A stretch of 64,000 nucleotides of DNA. Origin: Microbispora sp. NBC_01189. GTDB taxonomy: Bacteria > Actinomycetota > Actinomycetes > Streptosporangiales > Streptosporangiaceae. The stretch is taken from positions 7,307,535 to 7,371,534 of the forward strand of contig NZ_CP108581.1 of NCBI RefSeq assembly GCF_036010665.1, in the 5' to 3' direction. The notes below the pieces were generated by a model. It searched no databases. It was given only the letters and a program-made list of their open reading frames with translations, and was not told the DNA's origin. A program made the translations under genes and the position numbers. This document shows positions 9,307 through 18,768 of the stretch, one piece after another. Each line of letters begins with the position of its first letter. Position 1 is the first letter of the stretch.

Positions 9307-10932
9307 ATGACTATCGAGGTGACCCTCGGCGACGAGGCGGACGCCGTCGGCGCTGTCAGGGACAAGCTCGTGGCCGAGGGGGTGCCCGCGGCTCTCGCCG
9401 CGGGCGACCCCGCCCTCTGGGGGCCGCAGGCGCAGCCCGAGGCCGCGATCCGGCTGGGCTGGCTCGGCCTGCCGAACACGAGCCGGGAGTTGCTGCCGCA
9501 GATCGCGACGCTGGTGGAGCGGGCCCGCGCCGCGGGCCTGGACCACGTCGTGCTCGCCGGGATGGGCGGCTCCTCCCTCGCCCCCGAGGTGATCTGCGCC
9601 ACCGAGGACGTCCCGCTGACCGTCCTCGACACCACCGACCCGCACCAGGTGCGGCGGGCGCTCGCCGACCGGCTCGACCGCACGATCGTCGTGGTGTCGA
9701 GCAAGAGCGGCGGCACGGTCGAGACCGACAGCCACCGGCGCGTCTACGAGCAGGCGTTCCGCGACGCGGGCATCGACCCGGCCGAGCGGATCGTGGTCGT
9801 CACCGACCCGGGCTCGCCGCTGGAGCGGGCGGCGGGCGAGGCCGGCTACCCGGTGGTCCTCGCCGACCCGAACGTCGGCGGCCGCTACAGCGCGCTCACC
9901 GCGTTCGGCCTGGTGCCGAGCGCCCTGGCGGGCGCGGACGTGGCGAAGCTGCTCGACGACGCCGCCGCCGTCGCGCCACTGCTCGCCCAGGACGAGGGCA
10001 ACCCCGGCCTCGACCTCGGCGCGCTGCTCGGCGCGCAGGCCCTGCGCGGGCGCGACAAGCTGATCCTGCGGGACGCGATGTCCGACATCATCGGCCTGCC
10101 CGACTGGATCGAGCAGCTCATCGCCGAGTCGACCGGCAAGGAGGGCAAGGGCATCCTGCCCGTCGTCGGCGCCGAGGCGGCCGAGGCCGACGACCAGTTC
10201 CTCGTCTCGATCGGCCCCGACAGCGGCACGACCGTCGACGGACCGCTCGGCGCGCAGTTCCTGGTCTGGGAGTACGCCACGGCGGTCGCGGGCCGGGTGC
10301 TCGGGATCAACCCGTTCGACCAGCCGAACGTCGCCGAGTCGAAGGAGAACACGACCCGGCTCCTGGAGGAGGCCGGAGACGGCCCCCTGCCGACCGGCAC
10401 CCCGATGCTCACCGACGGCCCGGTCGAGGTGTACGGCGACGTGCCCGGCGACCTGAAGAATCTCGCCGACGTCCTCACCTGGCTGCTGCGTTCGATCCCC
10501 GAGCGCGGCTACCTGGCGATCATGGCCTATCTCGACCGCGAGGCGGCGTTCGACGCGGCGGTCGTCGGCGAGGCGTCCTTCGAGCAGATGACCGAGACGT
10601 GGGCCGGCGCCGACGTCGCCACCCTCCGGGCGCTGCTCGACTACCGGACCGACCACGCCGTCACATTCGGCTGGGGGCCGCGCTTCCTGCACTCGACCGG
10701 CCAGTACCACAAGGGCGGGCCGCCGGTAGGGGTGTTCCTCCAGGTCACCGGGGCTGTCACCGACGACGTCGAGGTGCCGGGCAAGCCGTACACGCTGGGC
10801 AGGCTCCAGCTAGCGCAGGCGCTGGGCGACCTGGGGGCCCTGACCTCCCGGGGCAGGCCGGCCGTGCGGCTGCACCTGACCGACCGCGTCGCCGGAGTCA
10901 GGCACCTGCTCTCCGTGGCCGAGGAGCTCTGA
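9307..10932 (+). CDS. pgi: Glucose-6-phosphate isomerase
   Basis: Interconverts glucose-6-phosphate and fructose-6-phosphate. 541 residues of the SIS-fold actinobacterial type, with GMGGSSLAPEV and the phosphate-binding VSSKSGGTVET. A C-terminal region has the conserved WGPRFLHSTGQYHKGGP. Its place inside the operon, between tal and zwf, lets the cell return pentose-phosphate products to glucose-6-phosphate and recycle them for NADPH. The start is ATG at 9307, 7 bases after tal; the Shine-Dalgarno is weak, suggesting coupled translation. Confidence 0.95.
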   Translation: MTIEVTLGDEADAVGAVRDKLVAEGVPAALAAGDPALWGPQAQPEAAIRLGWLGLPNTSRELLPQIATLVERARAAGLDHVVLAGMGGSSLAPEVICATEDVPLTVLDTTDPHQVRRALADRLDRTIVVVSSKSGGTVETDSHRRVYEQAFRDAGIDPAERIVVVTDPGSPLERAAGEAGYPVVLADPNVGGRYSALTAFGLVPSALAGADVAKLLDDAAAVAPLLAQDEGNPGLDLGALLGAQALRGRDKLILRDAMSDIIGLPDWIEQLIAESTGKEGKGILPVVGAEAAEADDQFLVSIGPDSGTTVDGPLGAQFLVWEYATAVAGRVLGINPFDQPNVAESKENTTRLLEEAGDGPLPTGTPMLTDGPVEVYGDVPGDLKNLADVLTWLLRSIPERGYLAIMAYLDREAAFDAAVVGEASFEQMTETWAGADVATLRALLDYRTDHAVTFGWGPRFLHSTGQYHKGGPPVGVFLQVTGAVTDDVEVPGKPYTLGRLQLAQALGDLGALTSRGRPAVRLHLTDRVAGVRHLLSVAEEL

Positions 10933-10978
10933 CCATGCGATGCGCTACCGGCGACGGGCCCGTCCCCCCGGAGGAGAC

Positions 10979-12676
10979 ATGACGGAGCACCAGGAGCCCC
11001 GGGCCGACGAGGACCGCGCGGCGCCGGGCCAGGCGAAAGCCGACCGGCAGGCCCCGGCTGCCGAGCAGGTCCACGACGTGGCGCTGCCGGTGGCGGAGCA
11101 CGCGGCGGTGACCGCCGCGCAGGCCGCCACCACCACCGCCACGACCGACCTGACCACGGAGGTCAACCCGCTGCGCGACCCGCGCGACCGGCGGCTGCCG
11201 CGGGTCGCCGGGCCCTGCGTGCTGGTGCTGTTCGGCGTCACCGGAGACCTCGCCAAGCGCAAGCTGCTGCCGGCGATCTACGACCTGGGCAACCGGGGGC
11301 TGCTGCCCCCGGGCTTCTCCCTGGTCGGCTTCGCCCGCCGCGACTGGGCGCACGAGGACTTCGCGCAGGTCACGTACGAGGCGGTCAAGGAGCACGCGCG
11401 GACGCCGTTCCGCGAGGAGGTCTGGAAGCAGCTCAGCGAGGGCATCCACTTCTGCCCCGGCACCTTCGACGACGACGGCGCGTTCGACGTGCTCTCCATG
11501 ATGCTCAAGGAGATCGACGAGACCCGGGGCACCGGCGGCAACTACGCCTTCTACCTGTCGGTGCCGCCGAAGTTCTTCCCGGTCGTCGTCGAGCAGCTCA
11601 AGCGGACCGACCTCGCCAAGGCCCCCGACGGGTCCTGGCGCCGGGTGGTCATCGAGAAGCCGTTCGGGCACGACCTGAAGAGCGCCCGGGAGCTCAACGA
11701 GATCACCAGCGCGGTGTTCCCGGAGAGCTCGGTCTTCCGGATCGACCACTACCTCGGCAAGGAGACCGTCCAGAACATCCTGGCGCTCCGGTTCGCCAAC
11801 ACGCTGTACGAGCCGATCTGGAACCGCGGCTACGTCGACCACGTGCAGATCACGATGGCCGAGGACATCGGCATCGGCGGCCGGGCCGGCTACTACGACG
11901 GCATCGGCGCGGCCCGCGACGTGATCCAGAACCACCTGCTGCAGCTCCTGGCCCTCGTCGCGATGGAGGACCCCACGTCCTTCGACGCCGACTCCCTCCG
12001 CCGGGAGAAGGAGAAGGTGCTGCGGGCGGTCAGGCTGCCCGCCGACCTCTCCACCGGCACGGCCCGCGGGCAGTACGGCGGCGGGTGGCAGGGCGGTGAA
12101 CCCGTCGTCGGCTATCTGGAGGAGCAGGGCATCTCGCCCGACTCCACCACCGAGACGTACGCCGCGGTGAAGCTGGAGGTGGCCAACCGCCGATGGGCGG
12201 GGGTGCCGTTCTACCTGCGCACCGGCAAGCGGCTCAGCCGCCGGATGACCGAGGTGGCGGTGGTCTTCCAGCGGGCGCCGCACCTGCCGTTCAGCCAGGA
12301 CGACACCGAGATACTCGGCCACAACGCGCTGGTCATCCGGGTGCAGCCGGACGAGGGCATCACCGTGCGCTTCGGCTCGAAGGTGCCCGGCACGGCGATG
12401 GAGGTCAGGGACGTCAACATGGACTTCGCCTACGGCGAGTCGTTCATGGAGTCGTCCCCCGAGGCGTACGAGCGGCTGCTGCTCGACGTGCTCATCGGCG
12501 ACCCGCCGCTGTTCCCGCACCAGCGGGAGGTGGAGCTGTCCTGGAGCATCCTCGACCCGATCGAGGAGTTCTGGGCCTCCCAGGGCAGGCCGGAGGGGTA
12601 CGAGTCGGGCTCCTGGGGTCCCGCCTCGGCCGACGCGATGCTCGCCAGGGACGGACGCGCCTGGAGGCGGCTGTGA
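10979..12676 (+). CDS. zwf: Glucose-6-phosphate 1-dehydrogenase
   Basis: Oxidises glucose-6-phosphate to 6-phosphogluconolactone, making NADPH. The ATG at 10979 follows GGAGGAG. The 565-residue protein has a variable, Ala/Thr-rich N-terminal extension of about 75 residues before the nucleotide-binding LFGVTGDLAKRKLLPA, and the catalytic RIDHYLGKE. The extension is longer than in most homologues; an internal start is possible, but I see no better ribosome-binding site. Its stop overlaps the opcA start by 4 bases (GTGA). Confidence 0.96.
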   Translation: MTEHQEPRADEDRAAPGQAKADRQAPAAEQVHDVALPVAEHAAVTAAQAATTTATTDLTTEVNPLRDPRDRRLPRVAGPCVLVLFGVTGDLAKRKLLPAIYDLGNRGLLPPGFSLVGFARRDWAHEDFAQVTYEAVKEHARTPFREEVWKQLSEGIHFCPGTFDDDGAFDVLSMMLKEIDETRGTGGNYAFYLSVPPKFFPVVVEQLKRTDLAKAPDGSWRRVVIEKPFGHDLKSARELNEITSAVFPESSVFRIDHYLGKETVQNILALRFANTLYEPIWNRGYVDHVQITMAEDIGIGGRAGYYDGIGAARDVIQNHLLQLLALVAMEDPTSFDADSLRREKEKVLRAVRLPADLSTGTARGQYGGGWQGGEPVVGYLEEQGISPDSTTETYAAVKLEVANRRWAGVPFYLRTGKRLSRRMTEVAVVFQRAPHLPFSQDDTEILGHNALVIRVQPDEGITVRFGSKVPGTAMEVRDVNMDFAYGESFMESSPEAYERLLLDVLIGDPPLFPHQREVELSWSILDPIEEFWASQGRPEGYESGSWGPASADAMLARDGRAWRRL

Positions 12677-13620
12677 CGACGTTCAACCTGACCGAGACGA
12701 CCGCGTCGAAGATCTCTTCGACGCTGACCCGGCTGCGGCACCAGATGGGCGCGCCCGCCGTCGGCATGGTGCTCACGCTCGTCGTGGTGGTCGACGAGGC
12801 CGGGCAGTACGACGCCCTGCGCGCGGCCACCGACGCGGCGCGCGAGCACCCCTCGCGCATCCTGATCGTGATCAACCGTGACTCGGCCGAGCCCAACCGG
12901 CTCGACGCCGAGATCCGGGTCGGCGAGTCGGCGCCGGGCGAGGTCGTGCTGCTGCGCCTGTACGGCGAGCTGACCGAGCACGGCGACTCGGTGATCATGC
13001 CGCTGCTGCTCACCGACACGCCGGTGGTGGCGTGGTGGCCGGGCGGCTGTCCCGAGGTTCCCGCGAAGGACGCCATCGGGCACCTGGCCAACCGCCGGAT
13101 CACCGACGCCAAGTCTGCTCAGGACACCGTGGCCGCCGTCGCCTCCCGGGACGCCAGCTACGTCCCGGGCGACACGGATCTCGCCTGGACCCGGCTGACG
13201 CCGTGGCGGAGCCTCCTGGCCGCCGCCTTCGACCAGCCGGTCGGGAAGATCGAAAGAGGCGTCGTGGAGGCCTCGCCGGGCAACCCCAGCGCGCCGCTGC
13301 TGGCGGCCTGGCTATGCGACCGCCTGGAGGCGCCGATCGAGGTCGCCGACTCCGGCGGCCCGGGGCTGACCGGGGTACGGCTGGTGATCGAGGGCGGCGG
13401 CGAGATGACGGTGAGCCGGAGCGACGCCCGGCTCGCCACGCTGTCGCGGCCGGGCCACCCGGACCGCAGGGTCGCCCTCGCCCGCCGCCCGACCTCGGAG
13501 CTGCTCGCCGAGGAGTTGCGCCGGCTCGACCCGGACGACATCTACGCCGCCACGATCCGCCGCCTGGCCCAGACGAACGAGCAGGCGGATCCTCAGGCGA
13601 AGAAGGGCAGGCGGTCGTGA
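12673..13620 (+). CDS. opcA: Glucose-6-phosphate dehydrogenase assembly protein OpcA
   Basis: Actinobacterial and cyanobacterial partner of Zwf, needed for assembly and activity of G6PDH and often redox-responsive. 315 residues with the family signature VVAWWPGGCP near residue 120 and SRILIVINRD earlier. The GTG start overlaps the zwf stop, and its own stop overlaps the pgl start by 4 bases, so zwf-opcA-pgl are translationally coupled. Confidence 0.95.
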   Translation: MTTFNLTETTASKISSTLTRLRHQMGAPAVGMVLTLVVVVDEAGQYDALRAATDAAREHPSRILIVINRDSAEPNRLDAEIRVGESAPGEVVLLRLYGELTEHGDSVIMPLLLTDTPVVAWWPGGCPEVPAKDAIGHLANRRITDAKSAQDTVAAVASRDASYVPGDTDLAWTRLTPWRSLLAAAFDQPVGKIERGVVEASPGNPSAPLLAAWLCDRLEAPIEVADSGGPGLTGVRLVIEGGGEMTVSRSDARLATLSRPGHPDRRVALARRPTSELLAEELRRLDPDDIYAATIRRLAQTNEQADPQAKKGRRS

Positions 13621-14396
13621 CCGCCGTCCCCGGGGTCGTCGTCCACCGCGACGCCGATGTGCTGGCCCAGGCCGTGTCCGCCCGCCTCGTCACGAGGCTG
13701 GTGGACACGCAGGCCGCCCGCGGCTCGGCGCACCTGGTGCTGACCGGCGGCACCGTCGGGATCGCGACGCTCGCGGCGCTCGCGGCCACGGCCGCGCACG
13801 ACGCGATCGACTGGCGGGCGCTCGACATCTGGTGGGGGGACGAGCGGTTCCTGCCGACCGGCCACCCGGAGCGCAACGAGACGGGGGCGCGGCAGGCGCT
13901 GCTCGACCACGTGGACGTGGACCCGGAGCGGGTGCACGTCATGCCCGGCCCCGACTCGGGGATGACCGCCGAGGAGGCGGCCGACGCGTACGCGGTGGAG
14001 CTGGCCAAGGCGGCCAGGCCGGAGGACCACGGGCCGGTGCCGTCGTTCGACGTGCTGCTGCTGGGGATGGGACCGGACGGCCACGTCGCCTCGCTGTTCC
14101 CGGACAAACCCGCGGTGTACGAGGAGGAGCGCTCGGTGGTGGCCGTGCACGGCTCCCCCAAGCCGCCGCCGACGCGACTGTCGCTGACGTTCCCCGCACT
14201 CAGGGCCGCCAGGGAGATCTGGGTCGTGGTGGCCGGCGAGGACAAGGCGCAGGCCGTCCACCTCGCCCTGTCCGGCGCGGGACCCTTCCAGGTGCCCGCC
14301 GCCGGGGCGCGCGGGCGGCAGCGCACGCTGTTCCTGCTCGACCGCGCCGCCGCCGCCAAGATCCCGCCGGGCCTCGGCCGGATCGCCTCACCCTGA
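13617..14396 (+). CDS. pgl: 6-phosphogluconolactonase
   Basis: Hydrolyses 6-phosphogluconolactone to 6-phosphogluconate, the step after Zwf. 259 residues of the DevB/NagB-fold type, with LTGGTVG, WWGDERFLP and LLGMGPDGHVASLFP. The GTG start is coupled to opcA. It is the last gene of the operon, followed by a long inverted repeat. The third oxidative enzyme, 6-phosphogluconate dehydrogenase (gnd), is not in this window. Confidence 0.95.
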   Translation: MTAVPGVVVHRDADVLAQAVSARLVTRLVDTQAARGSAHLVLTGGTVGIATLAALAATAAHDAIDWRALDIWWGDERFLPTGHPERNETGARQALLDHVDVDPERVHVMPGPDSGMTAEEAADAYAVELAKAARPEDHGPVPSFDVLLLGMGPDGHVASLFPDKPAVYEEERSVVAVHGSPKPPPTRLSLTFPALRAAREIWVVVAGEDKAQAVHLALSGAGPFQVPAAGARGRQRTLFLLDRAAAAKIPPGLGRIASP

Positions 14397-14405
14397 ATCC
14401 CGGTC

Positions 14406-14460
14406 CGCGAAAGGACGGCCGGGCCGGGCACCACGCCCGCCCGGCCGTTCCGTTTCGCGG
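14406..14460 (+). terminator. Terminator of the pentose-phosphate operon
   Basis: A long imperfect inverted repeat, CGCGAAAGGACGGCCGGGC against GCCCGGCCGTTCCGTTTCGCG-like bases, begins about 10 bases after the pgl stop. Confidence 0.7.
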
Positions 14461-14602
14461 TCACCCACAAGCCGGGGGCCCGCTGCGCCGCCTCGCGGGA
14501 TGTTCCTGAGCGGGACCCCGGTTGATAATCTCGCGGGGTGGCGGGGTTCGGTGAGGTCGGCATGACGGGCGCGTCCGCCCTGCGTGAAGGCGGCATACGG
14601 CG

Positions 14603-15871
14603 ATGACGGCTCCCAGTCCACAGGGTCCGCACGGCTCGCAGGGTCCGCACGGCTCGCAGGGCCCGCCGACACCGAGGGGCGGCCGGACCCAGGAGGAGAT
14701 CCGCCGCGGCAACCTCGGCGCCCTGCTGCGGCACGTCCACCTGAACGGCCCGGTCTCCCGTTCCGCGCTCGCCGGGCGGATGGGCCTGAACCGCAGCACG
14801 ATCATGGCGCTGACCGCCGAGCTCACCGCCGCGGGCCTGGTCCGCGAGGAGCTTCCCGCCGACACCCGCCGGGCGGGCCGGCCGTCGCTCGTGGTGCGGC
14901 CCGAGTCGGGCCGGGTGTACGTCCTGGCCTTCGACGTCCGGGTGGACCGGCTGGTCGCCGCCAGAGTGGGGCTCGGCGGGGTCATCCTCGACCGCAGGGA
15001 GGCGGTGCGGCGGCGGCGCGCCGACGCCGACCTCGACGACGTGGTCGGCGTGCTGGCGGAGTTCGGCCGGCAACTGCGGCGCGAGGCCGATCCGGGCTCG
15101 GTGTGCGCCGGCGTCGGCGCGGCCTATTGCGGCATGATCCGGCCTGCCGACGGGACGGTCCGGTACGGGCCCTACATGGGCTGGGTCGACCAGGCGTTCG
15201 GCGACGAACTCGCGGCCGGGCTCGGGCTGCCGGTCTCGGTGGGCAACGAGGCCCACCTGGGCGCGCTGGCCGAGCACGAGCGCGGAGCCGGCGTGGGCTT
15301 CGACAACCTCGTCTACCTGCACGGCGACGTAGGGGTGGGCGGCGGGATCATCGTCGGCGGCAGGCTGCTCGGCGGTGACGGCGGCTACGGCTGCGAGCTG
15401 GGGCACATGGTGATAAATCCGTACGACGGGCGGCCGTGCATGTGCGGCTCGCGCGGCTGCCTGGAGGCGGAGGTCGGCGAGCACGCCCTGATCGACGCCG
15501 CCGGCCGGTCCGGCGAGCTCACCGGCCGCGAGGGGGTGCGGGCCGTGGTGGCGGCGGCCGGGCACGGCGACGAGGCGGCCACGGAGGCGCTGAGACAGAT
15601 CGGCGACTGGCTGGGCATCGGGGTGGCGAATCTGATCAATCTCTTCAACCCCGGCCTGGTGATCTTCGGTGGCATGCTCCGGGACGTCTATCCCGGCTCG
15701 GCGGAGCATGTCCGCCGCCGGGTGGAGGCCAACGTGCTGCTCATCTCGCGCGAGCGGGTGCGGCTGCGCGTCTCGGCCCTCGGGGACGACGCGACGCTGA
15801 TCGGTGCCGCCGAGCTGGCCTTCTCCTCCCTCATGGCAGGCCCGCTGGAAGCGCTTGCCCACCTGCGATGA
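14603..15871 (+). CDS. ROK-family transcriptional regulator
   Basis: 422 residues. After a repetitive Gly/Pro-rich N-terminus (GPHGSQ repeated) comes a winged helix (about 30-95: SRSALAGRMGLNRSTIMALT), then an ASKHA sugar-kinase-like ROK domain. The ROK zinc motif CMCGSRGCLE and the sugar-site ELGHMVINP are present, as in NagC/XylR-type regulators of sugar metabolism. The start (ATG 14603) has only a weak Shine-Dalgarno. It lies directly after the pentose-phosphate operon, but its target and ligand are unknown. An N-terminal helix-turn-helix makes a regulator more likely than a glucokinase. Confidence 0.9.
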   Translation: MTAPSPQGPHGSQGPHGSQGPPTPRGGRTQEEIRRGNLGALLRHVHLNGPVSRSALAGRMGLNRSTIMALTAELTAAGLVREELPADTRRAGRPSLVVRPESGRVYVLAFDVRVDRLVAARVGLGGVILDRREAVRRRRADADLDDVVGVLAEFGRQLRREADPGSVCAGVGAAYCGMIRPADGTVRYGPYMGWVDQAFGDELAAGLGLPVSVGNEAHLGALAEHERGAGVGFDNLVYLHGDVGVGGGIIVGGRLLGGDGGYGCELGHMVINPYDGRPCMCGSRGCLEAEVGEHALIDAAGRSGELTGREGVRAVVAAAGHGDEAATEALRQIGDWLGIGVANLINLFNPGLVIFGGMLRDVYPGSAEHVRRRVEANVLLISRERVRLRVSALGDDATLIGAAELAFSSLMAGPLEALAHLR

Positions 15872-15924
15872 CCCCGGGCCGCCGTGGCAGACCCGGACCG
15901 GCACCCGCGCCGCATCCCGGATCG

Positions 15925-16866
15925 TCAGTCCCCGGCGGACCGGGCGGCGTCTATGGCCTCGCGTGCCTCGCCGGCGCGGAGGCGGGCCGAGTGGGCGGCG
16001 CGTTCCGCGCCCGCCTCCTCACGCCGGGCGACGTCGAGCCGGTGGGAGGCGGCGTCCAGCTTGTCCTTGGCCTTGGCGAGCCTGGCCGTCAGCGTCTCCA
16101 CCTTCTCGACGCGCCGCTCGTGCTCGCGCCCGGCGTCGGCGCGCTCGGCCGCCCAGCCGGCGCGGCTCCGCTCCGCCTCGGCCGCCGCCTCCTCGGCGTC
16201 GGCGAGCGCGCGTCCGAGATCTTCCAGCCGTCGCTCGCGTTCCGCCTTCCCGCGCCGCCGTTCCGCCTCCCGCCGTTCCGTGGCCCGGCGCTTCGTCTCC
16301 GCCTCCCGGCTCTCACCCGCACTGCCGGTCTTCCCGGCCGCCTTCGCGGCGGCAGGCGCTTTCACCCCGGCCCGGGGCGCCGGGCGTACGACGGGGGCCG
16401 GGGTGAAGCCGCTGTGGCTGAGGGGGCGGGTCAGCCTGCCCAGGCGCACCCGCTCGGCCGCCTCCTCGTCCACCACGGCCGCGTCGAGGGTCTGTTCGAT
16501 CTCCAGGTCGGCCCCCGGAGCCAGCGGACGCCCGGCCGCCTCGGCGTTCTCCCGTACGGACCGGACGGCGCGGGCGACGAGCCGGGTGCGTTCGCGACCG
16601 GCGTCCGCGAGCGCCTCGGCGTCCTGGGTCCGCCACGCCTCGCGCAGCCGCCGTCCGAGGTCGAGCAGCGGTTCGAGCAGCCCCTCCCGCCGGGCGGCCT
16701 GGTTGACCGCCCAGGCGACGACGGCCGGGCGGCGCAGCGCCTTGATCTGCTTGGCCAGCGCGGCGTCACCGGCGGCCCTCGTCTCCTTCACCAGGGCGTC
16801 CCGGGCCGTGGTGAACTCCTCCGGCACTATGCCGTAGAGCCGGTCCGCCGCCTCGTCGAGGTCCAC
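15925..16866 (-). CDS. Conserved actinobacterial coiled-coil protein, function unknown
   Basis: 313 residues from a GTG with GAGG about 12 bases upstream. The N-terminal half (1-150) is helical, with ALRRPAVVAWAVNQAAR typical of a recurrent but uncharacterised actinobacterial family. The second half is a charged Ala/Arg/Glu coiled coil (about 190-300) rich in AERERR-like heptads. No membrane segment or signal peptide. It converges on the ROK gene and precedes the lactonase gene's 3' end; no functional link is evident. Confidence 0.75.
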   Translation of the reverse strand: MDLDEAADRLYGIVPEEFTTARDALVKETRAAGDAALAKQIKALRRPAVVAWAVNQAARREGLLEPLLDLGRRLREAWRTQDAEALADAGRERTRLVARAVRSVRENAEAAGRPLAPGADLEIEQTLDAAVVDEEAAERVRLGRLTRPLSHSGFTPAPVVRPAPRAGVKAPAAAKAAGKTGSAGESREAETKRRATERREAERRRGKAERERRLEDLGRALADAEEAAAEAERSRAGWAAERADAGREHERRVEKVETLTARLAKAKDKLDAASHRLDVARREEAGAERAAHSARLRAGEAREAIDAARSAGD

Positions 16867-16922
16867 GGACCAGCTCTACCTCAGTTCCGCCCGGCTTTCA
16901 AAGGTGTCACCTCCGGTGGGCG

Positions 16923-18410
16923 TCAGTAGGGCCAGCCGGGGACGTTCAGCCGGACACGGTAGAGGCCGAAGTTTCCGGTGTTCCCGCCGCGGGAGGGCGT
17001 GCCCGAGGTGATGTACAGCGTCTGGCCGTCGGGGCCGCCGAAGGCGAGGTTGGTGGTGTTCTGCCCGGCGGAGATGGTGCCGAGCTGCACGCCGGACGGC
17101 GCGTACACGTAGACCTTGCCGTCGTTGAAGGAGGCCTGGTAGAGGTTGCCGGCGCAGTCGATGGTCACGCCGTCCGAACCGTTCAGGGACGCGAAGTCGG
17201 CGCGGGTGCCGACGCTGCCGTCGGAGTTGACGGGCCACTTGTAGATCTTGCCCGTGCCGTTGCCGCCGACGTAGAGCGTCTTGCCGTCGGGAGAGAGCGC
17301 GATGCCGTTCGGCTCCCGGATGGTGTCGTCGATCAGCGAGACGACGCCGTTCTTGACCCGGAACACGCCGGTGCGGCCGGACATCTGGTCGGACCGGTTG
17401 GCGCGCTGGAAGTCGGGGTCGGTGAAGTAGACGGTGCCGTCGGCGCCGACGGTGAGGTCGTTCGGCGAGTTGAAGGCGCGGCCCTGGTAGTTGGAGGCGA
17501 CCACCCCCCGCGTCCGGTCGGACAGGCGGAAGGAGGAGACGCTGCGCTGGTCGTGCGTGGCGGCCAGCAGCGTGGCGCCGTCCCGGCTGAGGGCGAGGCC
17601 GTTGCTGCCGGAGCCGGAGATGAAGGTCTGGAAGGTGTTCGGCTCGGTGAACCGCAGCACGTCCGAGGGCTGGACGTTCTCCGACCCGGTGCCGTCACGC
17701 ATGAGCGACAGCAGCAGGGTCTGGCTGGCGGAGTCCCAGACCGGGCCTTCCAGGAAGTTGAACCCGTCCCGGATCTTGGTGGCGGTCACCGACGACGACG
17801 GCAGCGGGTTGGGATAGGTCGCGCCCGGCGTGCACGGCCCGACGCCGGGACGCGGCGTGCCCGTCGTGGGGGTGACGGTCGGCGTCGGAGACGGTGTCGG
17901 GGTCGGTGTCGGGGTCGGGGTCGGCGAAGGGGTCGGAGAGGGGCTGACCGTGGGAGTGGCGGTGGGAGTGGGTGTCGGGCTGAGGGTCACGGGGCCGCCG
18001 CACATGGCGCCGTTGAGCCAGAAGGTGGTGGGAACCGGGTTGGCGCCGGTGATGGTCGCCGTGAATCCCATGCCACTGGCAGTGCCGTTGGTGGGGATGG
18101 AGCCGTTGTAGGACAGGCTGGTGGCGGTCACGCGCGTGCCGGACTGCGTCCAGGTGGCGTTCCAGCCGGACGCGATCTTCTGCCCGGAGTTGGGGAAGTC
18201 GAACTCCAGCTTCCAGTTGCCGACCGGGTCGCCGAGGTTGGTGATCGCCACGTCGCCCTGGAAGCCGCCGCCCCATTGGCTGACGATCGTGTAGGTCACC
18301 TTGCATCCGGCGGCGGCCGCGGCCGGCATCGTCACCGTCGCGACTCCACCGGCGGCGACCAGCGCGGCGGCGAGCCCCGTGGCCGCGACGGTGGCGAGAC
18401 TTCGTCTCAT
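16923..18410 (-). CDS. Secreted SMP-30/gluconolactonase-like enzyme with N-terminal CBM2
   Basis: 495 residues. A signal peptide (1-34), then a CBM2 domain (36-137, Cys36 and Cys137, Trp at 46, 66, 83 and 87), a Thr/Pro linker (143-185) and a six-bladed SMP-30/gluconolactonase propeller (190-495). The divalent-metal ligands of this family are all visible: Glu221 in EGPVW, Asn317 in SPND, Asn368 in PNG and Asp413 in GSDG. The ATG has AAAGGA upstream. Family members hydrolyse sugar lactones. CBM2 targeting to cellulose suggests a role on oxidised cellulose ends, but the substrate is not shown. Confidence 0.88.
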   Translation of the reverse strand: MRRSLATVAATGLAAALVAAGGVATVTMPAAAAAGCKVTYTIVSQWGGGFQGDVAITNLGDPVGNWKLEFDFPNSGQKIASGWNATWTQSGTRVTATSLSYNGSIPTNGTASGMGFTATITGANPVPTTFWLNGAMCGGPVTLSPTPTPTATPTVSPSPTPSPTPTPTPTPTPSPTPTVTPTTGTPRPGVGPCTPGATYPNPLPSSSVTATKIRDGFNFLEGPVWDSASQTLLLSLMRDGTGSENVQPSDVLRFTEPNTFQTFISGSGSNGLALSRDGATLLAATHDQRSVSSFRLSDRTRGVVASNYQGRAFNSPNDLTVGADGTVYFTDPDFQRANRSDQMSGRTGVFRVKNGVVSLIDDTIREPNGIALSPDGKTLYVGGNGTGKIYKWPVNSDGSVGTRADFASLNGSDGVTIDCAGNLYQASFNDGKVYVYAPSGVQLGTISAGQNTTNLAFGGPDGQTLYITSGTPSRGGNTGNFGLYRVRLNVPGWPY

Positions 18411-18768
18411 CTGGAAGTCCTTTCGGGAACGACGACGGGCGGCTGCCGCCGCGTGTCAGAGTGCCGTCCCGAAATTAGGTCACTGGGCAGGCGGTCGCGA
18501 TCGGCCGCCCGGTGCGGCGTTCGCCCTGTGAGACGCGGTGTCGTCGTCCGCGTCGCGGCGGCCGGTCACGCGCCGCGCCGCCGGCCGCCTCGGCCTGGGT
18601 GAACGCGACCGCCGGCCCCTCCGGCGAGCCGATCGGCGGCCGGAGGGAGCCCAGGCCACGGCGCTGAAACGTTCAGCCCGCGCCGAGCGCGCGGGAGCGT
18701 CGTGAGCGGCCCGGCGTGGTTCCCGGAAGCGGCTGATCCGCCGTACGCACGGCGATGGCGGCGACCGT
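18411..18768. other. Gene-free region upstream of the CBM2-lactonase gene
   Basis: About 360 bases with no convincing reading frame. It holds a possible minus-strand -10 (TAATTT, from 18477 to 18472) and a palindrome at 18663-18677. The remainder is GC-rich without features I can name. Confidence 0.5.
18663..18677. promoter_or_regulatory. Palindrome resembling a LacI-family operator
   Basis: GCTGAAACGTTCAGC has perfect 6-base arms around ACG. Its GAAACGTTC core resembles LacI-type operators. It lies 253 bases upstream of the lactonase start, which is far for a simple repressor site. Confidence 0.35.
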
